Shown: piece after piece, positions 27,838 to 39,566 of the stretch | Position numbering within the stretch: the first letter of the stretch is position 1 | Layout of the letters: each line of letters starts with the position of its first letter | Assembly: GCA_036785325.1 (NCBI GenBank) | Contig: JAXIVH010000010.1 | Span: 5,767,889 to 5,831,888, forward strand | DNA from: Urophycis tenuis | Taxonomy: Eukaryota > Chordata > Actinopteri > Gadiformes > Phycidae | Length of the DNA stretch: 64,000 nt | Reading direction: 5' to 3' | Program-made: the position numbers and the translations under genes | Notes under the pieces: model-generated | Told to the model about the DNA's origin: nothing | The model's input: the letters and a program-made list of their open reading frames with translations, nothing else | Databases searched by the model: none

Positions 27838-29107
27838 TATTATAGCATTCGAAAAATACTGATTCGGTTCAGACATCTTATATATTTGGGTTGCTTCAGA
27901 CAGACAGAACACACACAATGATATCCGCGATGATGAATTCAGTTTGACGTTCAAGATTCCCCCATTTTTGCTTCCTAATCTCAATGGCTCATTGAGAGCT
28001 GATTTATTACAGATTAGTCTTGTTTACACATTGGACAATGTTTCACACATATTTCTCAGAGTGCTTCAAGGTGTGCTTGACAGGAGGAAAAAATACAATA
28101 AGAAAAAAAAACCTTGTTGAATATCAATGTCAGCAATCAAATAGTGTGAAAGATTGTCCAATGTCCAGAATTTAGACCAGGACCAATCTGAAATAAATCT
28201 GTCCCATTTCCACAAGCCAAGAGCCGAAAATCACACTGGTGCGCTTCCATCTAAACCTTCATTACCCTTTTTAATTAGGTTAACACAGATATAGGAGCAT
28301 ATATTGGAGTCTGGTCAGGCTCGGAGTGGTCCACCTCAGCTCTGCTCATTTACACTGCCGGTGGAAACGCCAATCAGCGCAGTACGGTACGAATCGGCGC
28401 GGCCAAGAGTGCCAATGGAAAAACGCCATACGGGAAATAGCGTGAGAGAACTGGGGTCACTTAAGGCACTTTTCCAGGAGTGGTCCAAAGCGAGACAGGC
28501 CTCCAGGCGAGGGGTGGTGACGTCAGCCCTGGTTGCTGTTCGGAGTGAGATGCCGTCTCTGAAACTGTTGGAATACATACTGATAAATATACAATCAACT
28601 GCCCATGCTTGAAAAGCATCACCACGCATGCAGAGTATGACTAGAGCTCAGCTTAATTCGATATTATTTGTTCGTTCCTATAACTATTTGAGCCTGATCA
28701 AAAAGGGTAATGAAAGTTTAGATAGAAGTGCAGAGCAGTGATTTTAGCTAAAAACTGCCAATATTTGTTTTCAAAACAGATTTGTCTTGGTCTAAAGACT
28801 GGACAAAGGACAATATTTCTCATTTGAATATTTCTCAATTAGATGGCAAAAACGTGTTGTATTGATATTCATCACTTTTTTTTTCCTTATGTCAAGCACA
28901 TTGTATGGCACTCTGGGAAATATGTGTGAAACATTGTCCAACATGTAAACAAGACTAACAAACGATTGGATGCAAAAATGGGGGATTATTAAACGTCAAC
29001 CTGAATACATCATCGCAGAAATCATCGTGTGTGTTCCTTGCGTCTGAAACAACCCAAATATATGAGACGCCTCAAAGAAGCAATTTTTACAGACGCAATA
29101 ATACAAG
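27838..29107. repeat. Diverged inverted repeat, arms about 320-350 bp, loop about 590 bp
   Basis: The left arm 27838-28190 matches the reverse complement of 28785-29107. Shared blocks include TATATTTGGGTTG, GACGTT, CCCCCATTTTTGC, TAGTCTTGTTTACA, TGGACAATGTTTCACACATA and GAATATCAAT. The left arm has about 30 extra bases near 27980-28010. The loop has its own GC-richer, MITE-like stretch (28300-28620). It may be a foldback element or two opposite copies of one repeat. Confidence 0.85.
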
Positions 29108-32039
29108 ACTAATAGGCTAGCGTAAGTGTGTGTGTTGTCTTGTCATCACACACCTTCAAGCGGCTTGCGGTGTGGTAATGGGAATACAAATTCCAGCCAC
29201 ACTGGGCTGCCTAGCTTAGTCAAACTAGGCCAGAATAGCATAGTGGGGAAAACGCCATCAGTCCTTACTTCTTTACTCAATAAGCCGCTCCCTTTCTTTT
29301 CTCATCTTGCCTCCCTGGGTGAACCATCTCCTCAGCACCCTTCCAACTGCTTTCTTGTCTGTATTTCATGATACAGTGAGGCGGACTGTACTGTTCTTTC
29401 CTTCTTGCAGTCACCTCATCCCTGTACCTTTTGTTCTCCTTTACCTGCTGCCATGACCACAACTTAATTGGTTGACCCCTTTAATGGGAGAACAGTTCTG
29501 AACACAGCACAGCGCTCCTTATTGTTTACTGAAACATGTTCAGTCATTTTCATTAATTTCATTCCCGTTTGGCTAATGCAGTTGTCTCGTGTTGTTGTGA
29601 AAATAGTATATTGTTATTTATTGTTGTTTTGCTGCTTTTGACTTAAGAGTTGCTTTTTTCACATTTATCAATTTCATGATTTAGTACTGTGCAGAACGTT
29701 TGTAACATATTTTTTAATTGAGTATTTACAGGGCCTGAAATGGCCTGAAATATCAATAATTTCTGGGTCACTTATGTGTCCATTACAGTAGGGGCTTGTA
29801 TTTTTCATAACAGTAAAATACTGTAAATAAACTGTGAATTTGCTGCCAGTAATTTACTGGCAGCATTGTCATTTTACAGTCATTCATTTACAGTGTAGGC
29901 AGTCAGTCTAATGTACTTTAATATAGGAAAATATACTGTAATAAATATAATAAACTATTAAATCAAATAGTGGCTGGTATTGCATATCTGCAGAGAGCTC
30001 GGTTCTGTCTGGTTATGCACGGTATTCACTTCCCATTGTGACAAATCCCCTATCAATCAATTTAGAGAATATAGAAGAGTTTGACTGATTACTCATTTAA
30101 AACACACGTGAATGATGCATTTCAGCATATAGAAAAACGCCACCACTCCATTTAGCAGCACAGTGCTAATGCACAACCGAGTCGTCTTAGCAACAGATAA
30201 TTATTTTCACCAGGGCGAGTGTTACATGACAGCTGCTGTTGACAGTCTGCTTTTGACTCTTTTTTTTGGATCAGCTTTAATGGTTCTGAAAAGCTGCCAA
30301 GTGCCAATCCTTATTCTTAGTTTTTTTCTTTCCTGAGACATTGTGCAACCTACTAGACTAACGGCCTACAGTGTGCTCTGCTTCAGAAAAGAATGTGATT
30401 GGATGGTGCAACTGCGGTTGCACAATGGGGTTATGAAAACAACTATGAGGATATCTATTGAAAGCCAGACATAAGACGGCAAATGCACAAGACTCAGTCA
30501 ATCCCCCCCATCGAAAAAAAACAAACCATTTTTTATAACTTATAGGCTTTTTCCTTCTAGAAGCAAGTCAAGGCTGTGGCATCACTCATTTAGCACCTAG
30601 GTCCTTGAGATGTTATGTCCCGCTGTTACACTAGCCCAAATTTACTATTAAAGTTGACAAAATCTCTCTCTGTCGAAGGTTTGAATAGTCAGAGATAAAA
30701 GGTCACCCCGATTTCAATACTATTTTTATGTTTTTATTCTAGTCACGTAACACATATCACTTTATTTGTCTGGCTTTTATGCATTATGCAAAGCATTTCT
30801 GCCTGCCCTGATGAATGAAATGTACCATTTCAATATGCTCTATGCAAATCAGTCACAGAATTATCTAATGTGCGAGGTAACATAATAACAAAAACAACAA
30901 CATTGAGCCTCGAGATATATGTATATTAAATGTCAACACTAGCCCAGACAATTAGAAATACGACGCTGTATACAAAAAAAGCTTCAGCTTTAGAATGCAT
31001 TTCTGAAAAATACAAGGTTGTTAAAGTAAACAATGCTGGACGTGAGTGTTTACACTTTAACAACGACTAATTCGTTGCAAAGTTAAAGCAGAAATCCGGT
31101 TTTCAAAAACCGTCATTTAGTGTCTCTTGCACTGTGGTCAAACATTACGCATTTTTTCACTAAGCATCCACATGAATTACCTTCGTCTGCCTCATCGAGG
31201 ACTATACAGTTTCCTGTCCTCCTTCCATGGTCGACATTGGATGATGAATTTGACCTTTGTGTGTTCCCACCAGCGCCGCCGACTACTTGTGGGATCAAGC
31301 GTTATAATTATCAAGTGCGTCACGTGAGTACACACATACATGCATGCCTGCACAAGTGCTTCTTACACACAGGTACGGTGTGTGCAGATGATGGCTGGTT
31401 TGAGCAGCCATCAGCTGAGTCAGACCCATTGGGCTCTGGGGCTTGGTGAGGCTGCACACCTGTTGTACATTGAGCAAACACTCAGGAAGACCTACACGGC
31501 AGCATGTTACACTGCCTGCCTGTTACTCTGCAGGCAGTATAACATGCTGAAACTATGCAGCAAACCGGTCCTAACATCCTCACCCTGCTTCCCTGGTCTG
31601 GAGCCCACAGTAAAAGCCACCTAGGTGGAGTGCGGCAACACACACACACACACACACGCGATTACTGTCGTCAGTGTGTCTGAATGATTATCAGCTGCTC
31701 ACTTTGAGCTTAATTGCTAAAATATTAATAAGAGCCAGGAAGCGAGAAAGCCTTTAGGGATCCATGTTTTCCCCAAATTAAATTCAACAAATGTTATGTA
31801 CCTCTCGTTTCTAGTTTTCTTTAACTCCTTCAAAAACACAGTGGTTCAAAAATAGAATTTAACAGCTGTTGTCTGATGTGTTCATACATGCAAAGCCTTT
31901 TACAGCTTGTAGCCGTAAGAGGTTTCAGTCTCAATTATCTTACTGGTGGTAGGAAATGGATAGAAGACGCAAACTTTGTCATTTCTTACATGTTTGGAAC
32001 ACATGTAAGACATGTGTCTAAAACAACCCATTGAGGAAC
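29108..32039. other. No gene seen
   Basis: AT-rich. It holds a 20-bp-stem hairpin (31500-31549) and a short CA repeat (31640-31657). Short open frames near 31.1-31.6 kb do not resemble known proteins. Confidence 0.55.
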
Positions 32040-32690
32040 AATGTCAAGAAGCTAGCAAGGACAAAGCAGCCAAGAACGCAGAGCTACCCACAAGCCAGTA
32101 GCAGCCTCTGCCATCTCTCAGCAGCAACTAACGGGCCAAAGCCATTCCAAGTAAAATCGTTGAATTCATGGCACTGGATGACCAGCCATTTTCCGTAGTC
32201 GAAGATAATGAAATGTGATGCATTAGCCAAGCCCTCGATACACAACGCCACGTAGGCGATATCTCTCGGACTTTGCATTGCCAGAACTGTTCAAACTTGG
32301 GTTACACCACACGCGCGAGCTGACTGCAAAGCAGAAATCACTTTTGCAGTTCAGCTTCATGTTAATGTTCAGCCAGCCCAGTGGTTGGACAAAATTTTAC
32401 AGCAACACCAAATACTTCTAAAACCGTCAAGAAATGTCCCACACAGCTGCCCATCCAACAGCAATAGTTGACGCAATGTGTCAACGGCTGGACACGGACA
32501 AGACCGGGATTCATGTGGTGTGGCGAGACGATGCAAGAAAAAGGACCAAAGCTGGTTGAAGGAAAAATTGGGGAGTTTGCTCGGCGTGGTGCACACACCC
32601 ACTACAGTCAGGGGTGAATGAGGGCCCATCAAAGCATCATTAACTCAGTGGCAACTGGAAGGTGGATTATCGGGCATTTGAAATTGGGTC
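32040..32690 (+). pseudogene. Decayed hAT/ZBED transposase
   Basis: At 32139-32219 one frame reads IPSKIVEFMALDDQPFSVVE then DNEM, a clear match to ZBED-type hAT transposases. Downstream similarity continues across frameshifts and stops (MQSAQWLDK-like and HTPTT-like pieces). No intact ends were found. It is an old, inactive copy. Confidence 0.75.
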
Positions 32691-35600
32691 ATGATACAGT
32701 TCCTCTTCTCTACAAAAGAAATATTTAAGAAAAGAAAATACAACAATATATAATATATCATATATACTTGCATATAGAAAAGAAAAATAACAAATATGTA
32801 GGGCTGTAACCTAAAAGTCGACATTGCTGTTCAGAGAGCCCAGAGTCGACTCAAATCCTCTCAGTTGAACAATCGCAGGGTTCTCTTTTATGTATGTGCA
32901 TTACAATAACACAACATACTGTGACAGCACAAGAATACGATATGATAGAGAGGCTTAAGGGATTCCATTACAAATGAATCGTGGAAAAGAGAAAAATAAT
33001 GATTACAGGAGAACTAGCCTACATCACAAGGTGATGTAGGCTCATTTCATGGTACATCTAACCACAGACCAACATCTAAAAAAAAAACATGAGATGAAAC
33101 ATATCATTACATTGTTTGCAAACCATAATAAAAAAATCAAAAAAAAAATCAAGAAGAAGAACAAGGCAGGATGCTCGCTATACGCTTCTTATTTTACTTT
33201 CAGAACAACTGAGTCCTGGCAGTTTGTGAACGCTTGGCGTTGACGACACAGTGGACACAACAATGGCGGCAACACCTGAAGATTTACGTTATGGTGCATT
33301 ACCCCCACCGTCTGGCGAAACTGGCTGCCTGTTCGTCAGTTAATGGAAGCTGTCAATCAAGGTACAAGGAGGTCAGGTTCAATTCCACGACAGCGCCGGA
33401 ATACCGGGTTAGTAAACAGTGGAACGCAGGAAACAAACGTCTTTTTCCAGAGAGGTTTCGGCTTTCACATAGAGCCGCTCCAGGCGCTCCAGGTTGAAAA
33501 TCTCAGCTTTTTCCCAGTCACCAAATCACAGATTGTGTCAACTGTTAAACAAACATTCAATTCCGGAAAAGAGTCAATGTTTGCGTCTGCTTATACCCCT
33601 GGATATCAGTCATGGCTGTATCACTAGACGTTACGTCAGTGATCATGAGCTAGGCTCCATGGAGCCAACATGGCCAGTTTTCACAGAAACAGTAAACCAA
33701 GCAGAGATGTATAGGGTTTATTAGGTGTGACATTTTCAGTCTCTCTTTCAAACTCAATTTGAAGAACAAAATGGCCATTGCATGTTATTCCCGTCTGTTG
33801 ACGTGCCAAAGACCATAACTTCAATGCAGCTCATGGCATTTTGCCAAAGAATCTCTGTGTCCACACGACCGCAGAGTGTGCCCACGGCGATCGGAGCTGG
33901 AGCCGATGAATACCTGTGATTACTGCAGCATCACCTGCCCTGGGACTGAATGGTGACTGCAACCTTTCCCACTCCAGACAAAAGCCAGATGTTCATGAGT
34001 GTTAAGTGGGGGGGGGGGGTTGTCCAATGGGCGCAAGGTGATTTATTGTTGTAGCATTTCAATAGACTTCAAAAACAGTAGCATCCAAATGATTGAATAG
34101 CTGACCTTGTAATATAAATGAGTTATTGGTGCTGCATCAAGCTGCATTAAACAAACATGTCTTACAAAGGCACGCCATGAATAAAGAATGGACTTGAGGG
34201 CATTGTGACGCAAGTGAAAGTCCACTCGACGCCAGACCTTAAAGTCCCTCCCAGTCTCCTTCGTCTCATGGCCTAGTTGGACTGAGACACAGAAGTACTG
34301 CTTGCCATCTTAGGTAGTTATTGAAACAGCCAACCTTATATGCTTTTCCAAACCTTAGGTTGAACTCTGGTACTTTTGCTTTCGTATTGTTTAACATGGT
34401 CGTTTGATTAACATGAGGCCCTGTTTACACCAGGGACCATCTTTTAACCTAGATTGACTAGGAGAAGCCACCACTAGTCAATCTTGATTGAACTAAGCGC
34501 ACGTGTATACATTTCTAGTACAACCATTCCCAGATAGGCAGTGAGAACATCTCTTTACACTCACAATCATCAATTTGGGATTTGATTTGAGATTCAAAAC
34601 ATTCGTGTAAAAACATTGTTTGCTGTAAAACTAGCAAAGAACTGCTTGAAAAATTAATTAGTTGAAAACCAACCGACTCCATGTGGTTGTGAATACATCG
34701 TTTGTTCCACACAGTGAGCAAGCAAGTGCCCATTTCGCCGTCAGTTGTATTCCCAAATATGTATTTGTGTGAATTGCAACAGCACAAGGATGCTCCATGT
34801 TAATACCGCACTGGCAGACACAGCTGTGTAAATAGAGACCACCTGAGTGTTAACTATGCAGAGCAACAGATGAGCCAGGATCAATGTTTATCCCATAAAA
34901 CATGTAAATACTGCATGTCGCACCTGCAATTAAACATTTATGACGCGGTCTGCCACTACAACTTGCAAACACAGTAGAACATTCTCAACCAAGGATTAAT
35001 TTCTTTCACCATATTTGCGTGAGTGGACGCGTGTGTGTGTTAATATTCATTCATTTGTGAAAGCTCTCAATACACAATCTTCTGTGATGAGAAGAGCTTT
35101 TACAAATTGGGTAAAAGCATTAATATTAACAGCCTCCCAGATGCCGGACTTGATGTGTGGACACACACACACACACACGCACGCACGCACACACACACAC
35201 ACGGATTACACTTTGCAAAGCCATTTGACAACAGTTTGTCTCGCTTGTGGCAACACCTGGCGTAACTGGTTACACTGTTGAGTAGTAATTGCCACCAGCC
35301 TAACACACACGGCAGGTACAGGTATCCAGGGGGTACGCTGGAAGGCGGAGCAGGAGAAGATTAGGTGGAGGGGTAGGGTGGGGGGGAAGGGAACTCCATC
35401 TGTAGCGTTTCTCGTCAATGTCTCTTCAACCAGTAACCAGCCAGCTGTTGCAGTGCGTTTAACTCCATTAGCCACAGCGTCATGCATCACCTACAACAGG
35501 TGCTCCTGCGACGCACACGGAGTGCTGAGTCCGGTGTCCCTTGAGGCCCCGACACACCACACCACTTGCGTCGTCGCCAGAACGCTGCACTGCACACGTT

Positions 35601-36128
35601 GCACAGCTGTCCGTCTTGCGATTTCGAACAGGAGGAGCTACATTCAGTCACGAAAAACACACGCGAGAATTGACTTGTTTCCAAACTCTTCGGACTCCTC
35701 CTCCCTTTGTTTTACTCCCGCCCGTGTCTTTCGTTCCCGTTGGCTGCAGGATGCCGCTGCTGCCATTGGCCAGTCTGAACACCTTTCACACTTTCGACAA
35801 AGTGTAACGCAGGTGTCCTAAGGCGAGCTCAGGGAGGACAGAAACCTCCCGTGGAGCAGAAGGCCAAATGCTTGTTTGATCTTTGGCCGGTCCCTGTTTG
35901 GGATTCCCTTGATCCCCGTTTGGGGATTTTGACTCCCGATAGGTCCAGATGTTTAACCCAATAGATTCTCCCAGTGCTCTGCAACACACCAGCTAGCCTC
36001 TCACAATCTCATCTTTTGAGCGGTTCATGGTAGGCGTTCGTCACTCGAGGGAGCGCACTACGATACCCCTCTGAGATGGGGCCATTTGTCCTGCCAATTA
36101 AAGAACATGACCCCCACTGGAAAATATG
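32691..36128. other. No gene seen
   Basis: A perfect hairpin at 33016-33042. 33240-33700 looks like the interior of an old DNA transposon. 35.3-35.8 kb is GC-richer with open frames on both strands, but no protein is recognised. Confidence 0.5.
35160..35202. repeat. CA/CACG microsatellite
   Basis: About 42 bases of CA with an internal CACG block. Confidence 0.95.
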
Positions 36129-36550
36129 GGCCGTGTTCCCATAGCCTTACTTACCGTACTTACTATACTTAGTTTGAGTACGTAGGGTGTTCTGATTACG
36201 ATCACGGCGAAAAGAAGTGTACTGAAAGGACCCGGTTATTGTCCTCAAAACGGTTAGTACGCATAGTATGCAACGATGTACACTTTCTGTACTCAACGGC
36301 AGCCATCTTAGCCAAGTAGCGGAAGAGGCAGGGCCAGGCTGAGCCGCGCTCAGTTCAAAAATGGCTAGACGTCAGTGGGCGGAGTAGATTCACGTGTTTG
36401 GAGGGTGACGCGGCCACGCAGCTGATCTTAATTTCCGGTAAGTGCACCATTTGGAACAACACTAACATCTGAAGATCTGCGCACTTGGTGAGTACGGATA
36501 GTGTACTACGTTTAAGTGTACTCATGAAGTATGGATATCGGAACACGGCC
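36129..36550. mobile_element. Non-autonomous DNA transposon (MITE) with inverted ends
   Basis: The ends are GGCCGTGTTCC and GGAACACGGCC, an 11-bp perfect inverted repeat; similarity continues less perfectly inward (CATAGCCTTACTTA against ATATCCATACTTCA). ATG flanks both sides (36126-36128, 36551-36553), a 3-bp duplication like that of Harbinger-type elements. The 422-bp body has no coding potential. The superfamily call is tentative. Confidence 0.75.
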
Positions 36551-37041
36551 ATGGTGTGTGAACTTGCCATTACATGAAAGGGTGTGAATAATTTGGGGTC
36601 ACCATTCAATTAAAAATCAATATTCGTCAGTACATTGTGTGCCAAGAAACGCGATGTGGCACATTATGGCATAAAAGCAAGAGTAAAGTGTTTATAGGAT
36701 CATGTTTATTTTTTATATTTAAAGTTATATAAACTGATTGCAGCATTTTTTTTTTTTATTACACCCCTGGTGTTTACTGCAATACCTGTCATACCCCTCA
36801 AAACTGTTAAGGCTTATGAAATTCATCAGCTGTGGACTCAAATGACCCCGGTCAGAGAAAGCAAATTACCTTTTGACACCTGTAAACATGGCAGGCAATG
36901 GGAAATACCAATATGCAAAAGCATTTGGCCTGGCCTTTCTATTACTCTTTATGATATCCTCACTTCACTGTCACCCAGAAGCGACATGAAATTTTAAGCA
37001 TTCCCAGCAAAGAACGTTTTTTTTGTATAAAGTATAAAGTA

Positions 37042-37409
37042 GGGCGGCACGGTGGTGCAGTGGTTAGCACTGTCGCCTCACAGCAAGAGGGTTCTGGGTT
37101 CGAATCCACCTGGGACCTGGGACCTTTCTGTGTGGAGTTTGCATGTTCTCCCCGTGCTTACGTGGGTTCTCACCGGGTACTCCAGCTTCCTCCCACAGAC
37201 CAAAAACATGCAGGTTGGGGATTAGGTTAATTGGTGTCTCTAAATTGACCATATGTGAGTGTGAATGGTTGTTCGTTGGTATATGTTAGCCCTGCGATAG
37301 GCTGGCGACCTGTCCAGGGTGTACCCCGCCTCTCGCCCGTTGTAGCTGGGATTGGCTCCAGCCTCCCCGCGACCCTCTAGAGGATAAGCGGTTTGAAAAT
37401 GACTGACTG
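37042..37409 (+). mobile_element. Full-length tRNA-derived SINE with 11-bp target duplication
   Basis: The head GGGCGGCACGGTGGTGCAGTGG holds a pol III A box (TGGTGCAGTGG), and GGTTCGAATCC is the B box. The body (GTTTGCATGTTCTCCCCGTG, CCTGCGATAGGCTGGCGACC) and the GACTGACTGA tail are of a type common in teleosts. AGTATAAAGTA flanks both sides (37031-37041, 37410-37420), so both boundaries are exact and the insertion is fairly young. Confidence 0.95.
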
Positions 37410-38439
37410 AGTATAAAGTATTAGTTTACACACACACACACAAAATTATGCAATGACCGGAATGGATCAATTACCAAAAAGCGGCAATTGGATGAACGTA
37501 AGGTATACATATCAAAAGCTACAGCCCAACAACAAACAAGGTCTGGAGATCAGAACAAACAGAATAAATGAGTGGGCCGAGCACACCGTGCTGTCCGACT
37601 CAGCAGGTTGTCGCGAGCAAAACAACACCGAGCTATCCGACTACAAAACACACAAGAAGGTGAACCACCGGATCCCACTCAAATGGAAGCCTTGTCTGAG
37701 CACCACTCTCAGGAGGTGCCAGAGACAGTGAGAAGGTTCTTTCATTTATGGGCCTGCTGACAGGGCAAGATCATTGTTTGAACGCCCACTGGCCGCCTCA
37801 GACACAGCACCCATTGGAGAGTGTGAGATCAACAATTTCAACTACCATTTATCTAGTGTTAAAATGTCTTCGAAAAAAAAAAAAAATACAGAGCTCATTT
37901 TATCCTTGCTTGTGAAAATTCTGTTTGTGAAAGTAATTTTACATTTTTAAAATAAAAATAGCAGGAGAAAATGTTTTTTTGTTTTGTTTTGTTCTGTTTT
38001 CAAGCAATGTACTCGCATTTGTCTTAGCATATAAACCACTGTTATGACATTATTCTGGGAAGTGTTCTCCAGAACCACATGAAAGCACGTAGACCACTTT
38101 CAAGGTTTTTTTTTTTTTTTATCGGTGGCATTCTAAACTTTTAAAAACACCTTGGTCTGCCTTCATGAAAGGACTTGAATGAAAAACGCATTCTCCTAAC
38201 CCTCGGTTCAGAGAGCGGTGGCTTTTCTTTGTCCCATGATAAACAAATGGAAAATACATCCGTTTGCTAGAATAACTCATGTTTCCCTTTGTGTTATCTC
38301 ACCGACGCAGTTGTTACCCTACTCACAATATAACCTTAACACAAACGCCAAGTGGTGCAATTAACGTGCGTCTAAAGACACGCTCGTTAATAACCCAACC
38401 CCACCAGGGGAGTATCAAATAAAGAAGTTATATGCTTAG

Positions 38440-38860
38440 AATCCACATGCTGCGTCACTCACGCTCATCCACTTGTAGCAGAAGCGGATCCCTCGGAGCC
38501 GGAGGCACCATCTGGGAGGTCTCGAGACGCCAGACGCCCCAGCGGTTTCCCGGGAACCAGAGGAACGGCGCGTGTGTCCGATGCACCGCGCGGTGCGCAT
38601 GGTGTCCACGCTTAGCCAAGTCACAAGTTAACCGGAGTAGCCAATCAAGTAGTCTCCGCAGCCGTCCTTCTGACAATACATCTGAATGCCTGACAGAAAG
38701 CAAACAAACTGCTGGCTGACGCGTCGATTGTTTTCGCGTGGAAAAGGAAATAACTCAGCTGTTGTACAAACCTGTGGAACTCACAGCATACTTGTAAAAC
38801 GCTCTTTAATTTGCGGCTCCCTTTCCTCCGTCCCGCTGACGTGACCTCTGACCCTTCACC
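38440..38860. promoter_or_regulatory. CpG-rich island with CCAAT box and DR1-like motif
   Basis: 38460-38690 is rich in CpG, unlike the AT-rich flanks. A CCAAT sequence (38640-38644) reads ATTGG on the minus strand. At 38842-38854, TGACCTCTGACCC is on the minus strand GGGTCAGAGGTCA, a direct repeat spaced by one base as bound by RXR/PPAR or HNF4-type receptors. A minus-strand GTGAGT (38460s) could be a donor for a first exon. No protein is recognised, so this is a candidate promoter or enhancer only. Confidence 0.35.
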
Positions 38861-39541
38861 TTCTTTGACCGGGTTAGAGGTTAGACAATAATAAAGTGAA
38901 AGTATTATTTAACGCTTTTAAGGTTGAGATTATGCAAAAGGAACACGTAATAGCTCACAGCCCGTTTTAAGAATGAATAATATAACAATTTGTAGATTAA
39001 TTAATTATATTACCAAAGCATTGTAATTAAATCATATCAAACTGGGTTAAGACTAAAATGCCTTAATTTATTATCGAGAGCCAGGGTTTAAAGCACAGGT
39101 TCAAAGCAAGCAAGTCTTGGGACAAAAGCGTGACTTTATTTGTTAGCAACACCTTAATTTTTCAACTGTATTACTACTGCCTACTGGGGAATGCCAATCA
39201 CACTAAAATTATCATTCAAACTCATACTCATTCACTCCTACAAGGCTAATCTTTTAAATCAAATAGCCAGCTTTCTCACATAAAGGAAAATGAAGAACAG
39301 TGTGAAACAGAAATAATGACCCTCCTGGTTGACAGGGCGAGCCCGGGGAAATGCAGGGACCAGCACAATACCGTTAGAGTTGAAAAGTTAATAAGTTAGC
39401 AAGTTGGAAGTTATTCACTAGTGTGGAGCACTCATTCACTATTTTTGTTGCCACATTGTTCACCAGACGCAATGTTCAAAGTTTCTAAAAGACATATCAT
39501 TGATATACTGTAGTTAGGTTCATGATGTACAGTATTGTCAT

Positions 39542-39566
39542 GGGGGGGGGGGGGGGGGGGGGGGGG
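39542..39566. repeat. Poly-G run of 25
   Basis: 25 consecutive G on the plus strand. Such runs form quadruplexes and are often mis-sized in assembly. Confidence 0.95.

Noticed and set aside
37050..37105. tRNA-like sequence with A and B boxes
   Set aside because: Head of the SINE with target duplication, not a functional tRNA.
38436..38624. Minus-strand 62-codon frame as a first coding exon
   Set aside because: CpG-rich and followed by a GT, but no similarity to any protein I know and no second exon found.
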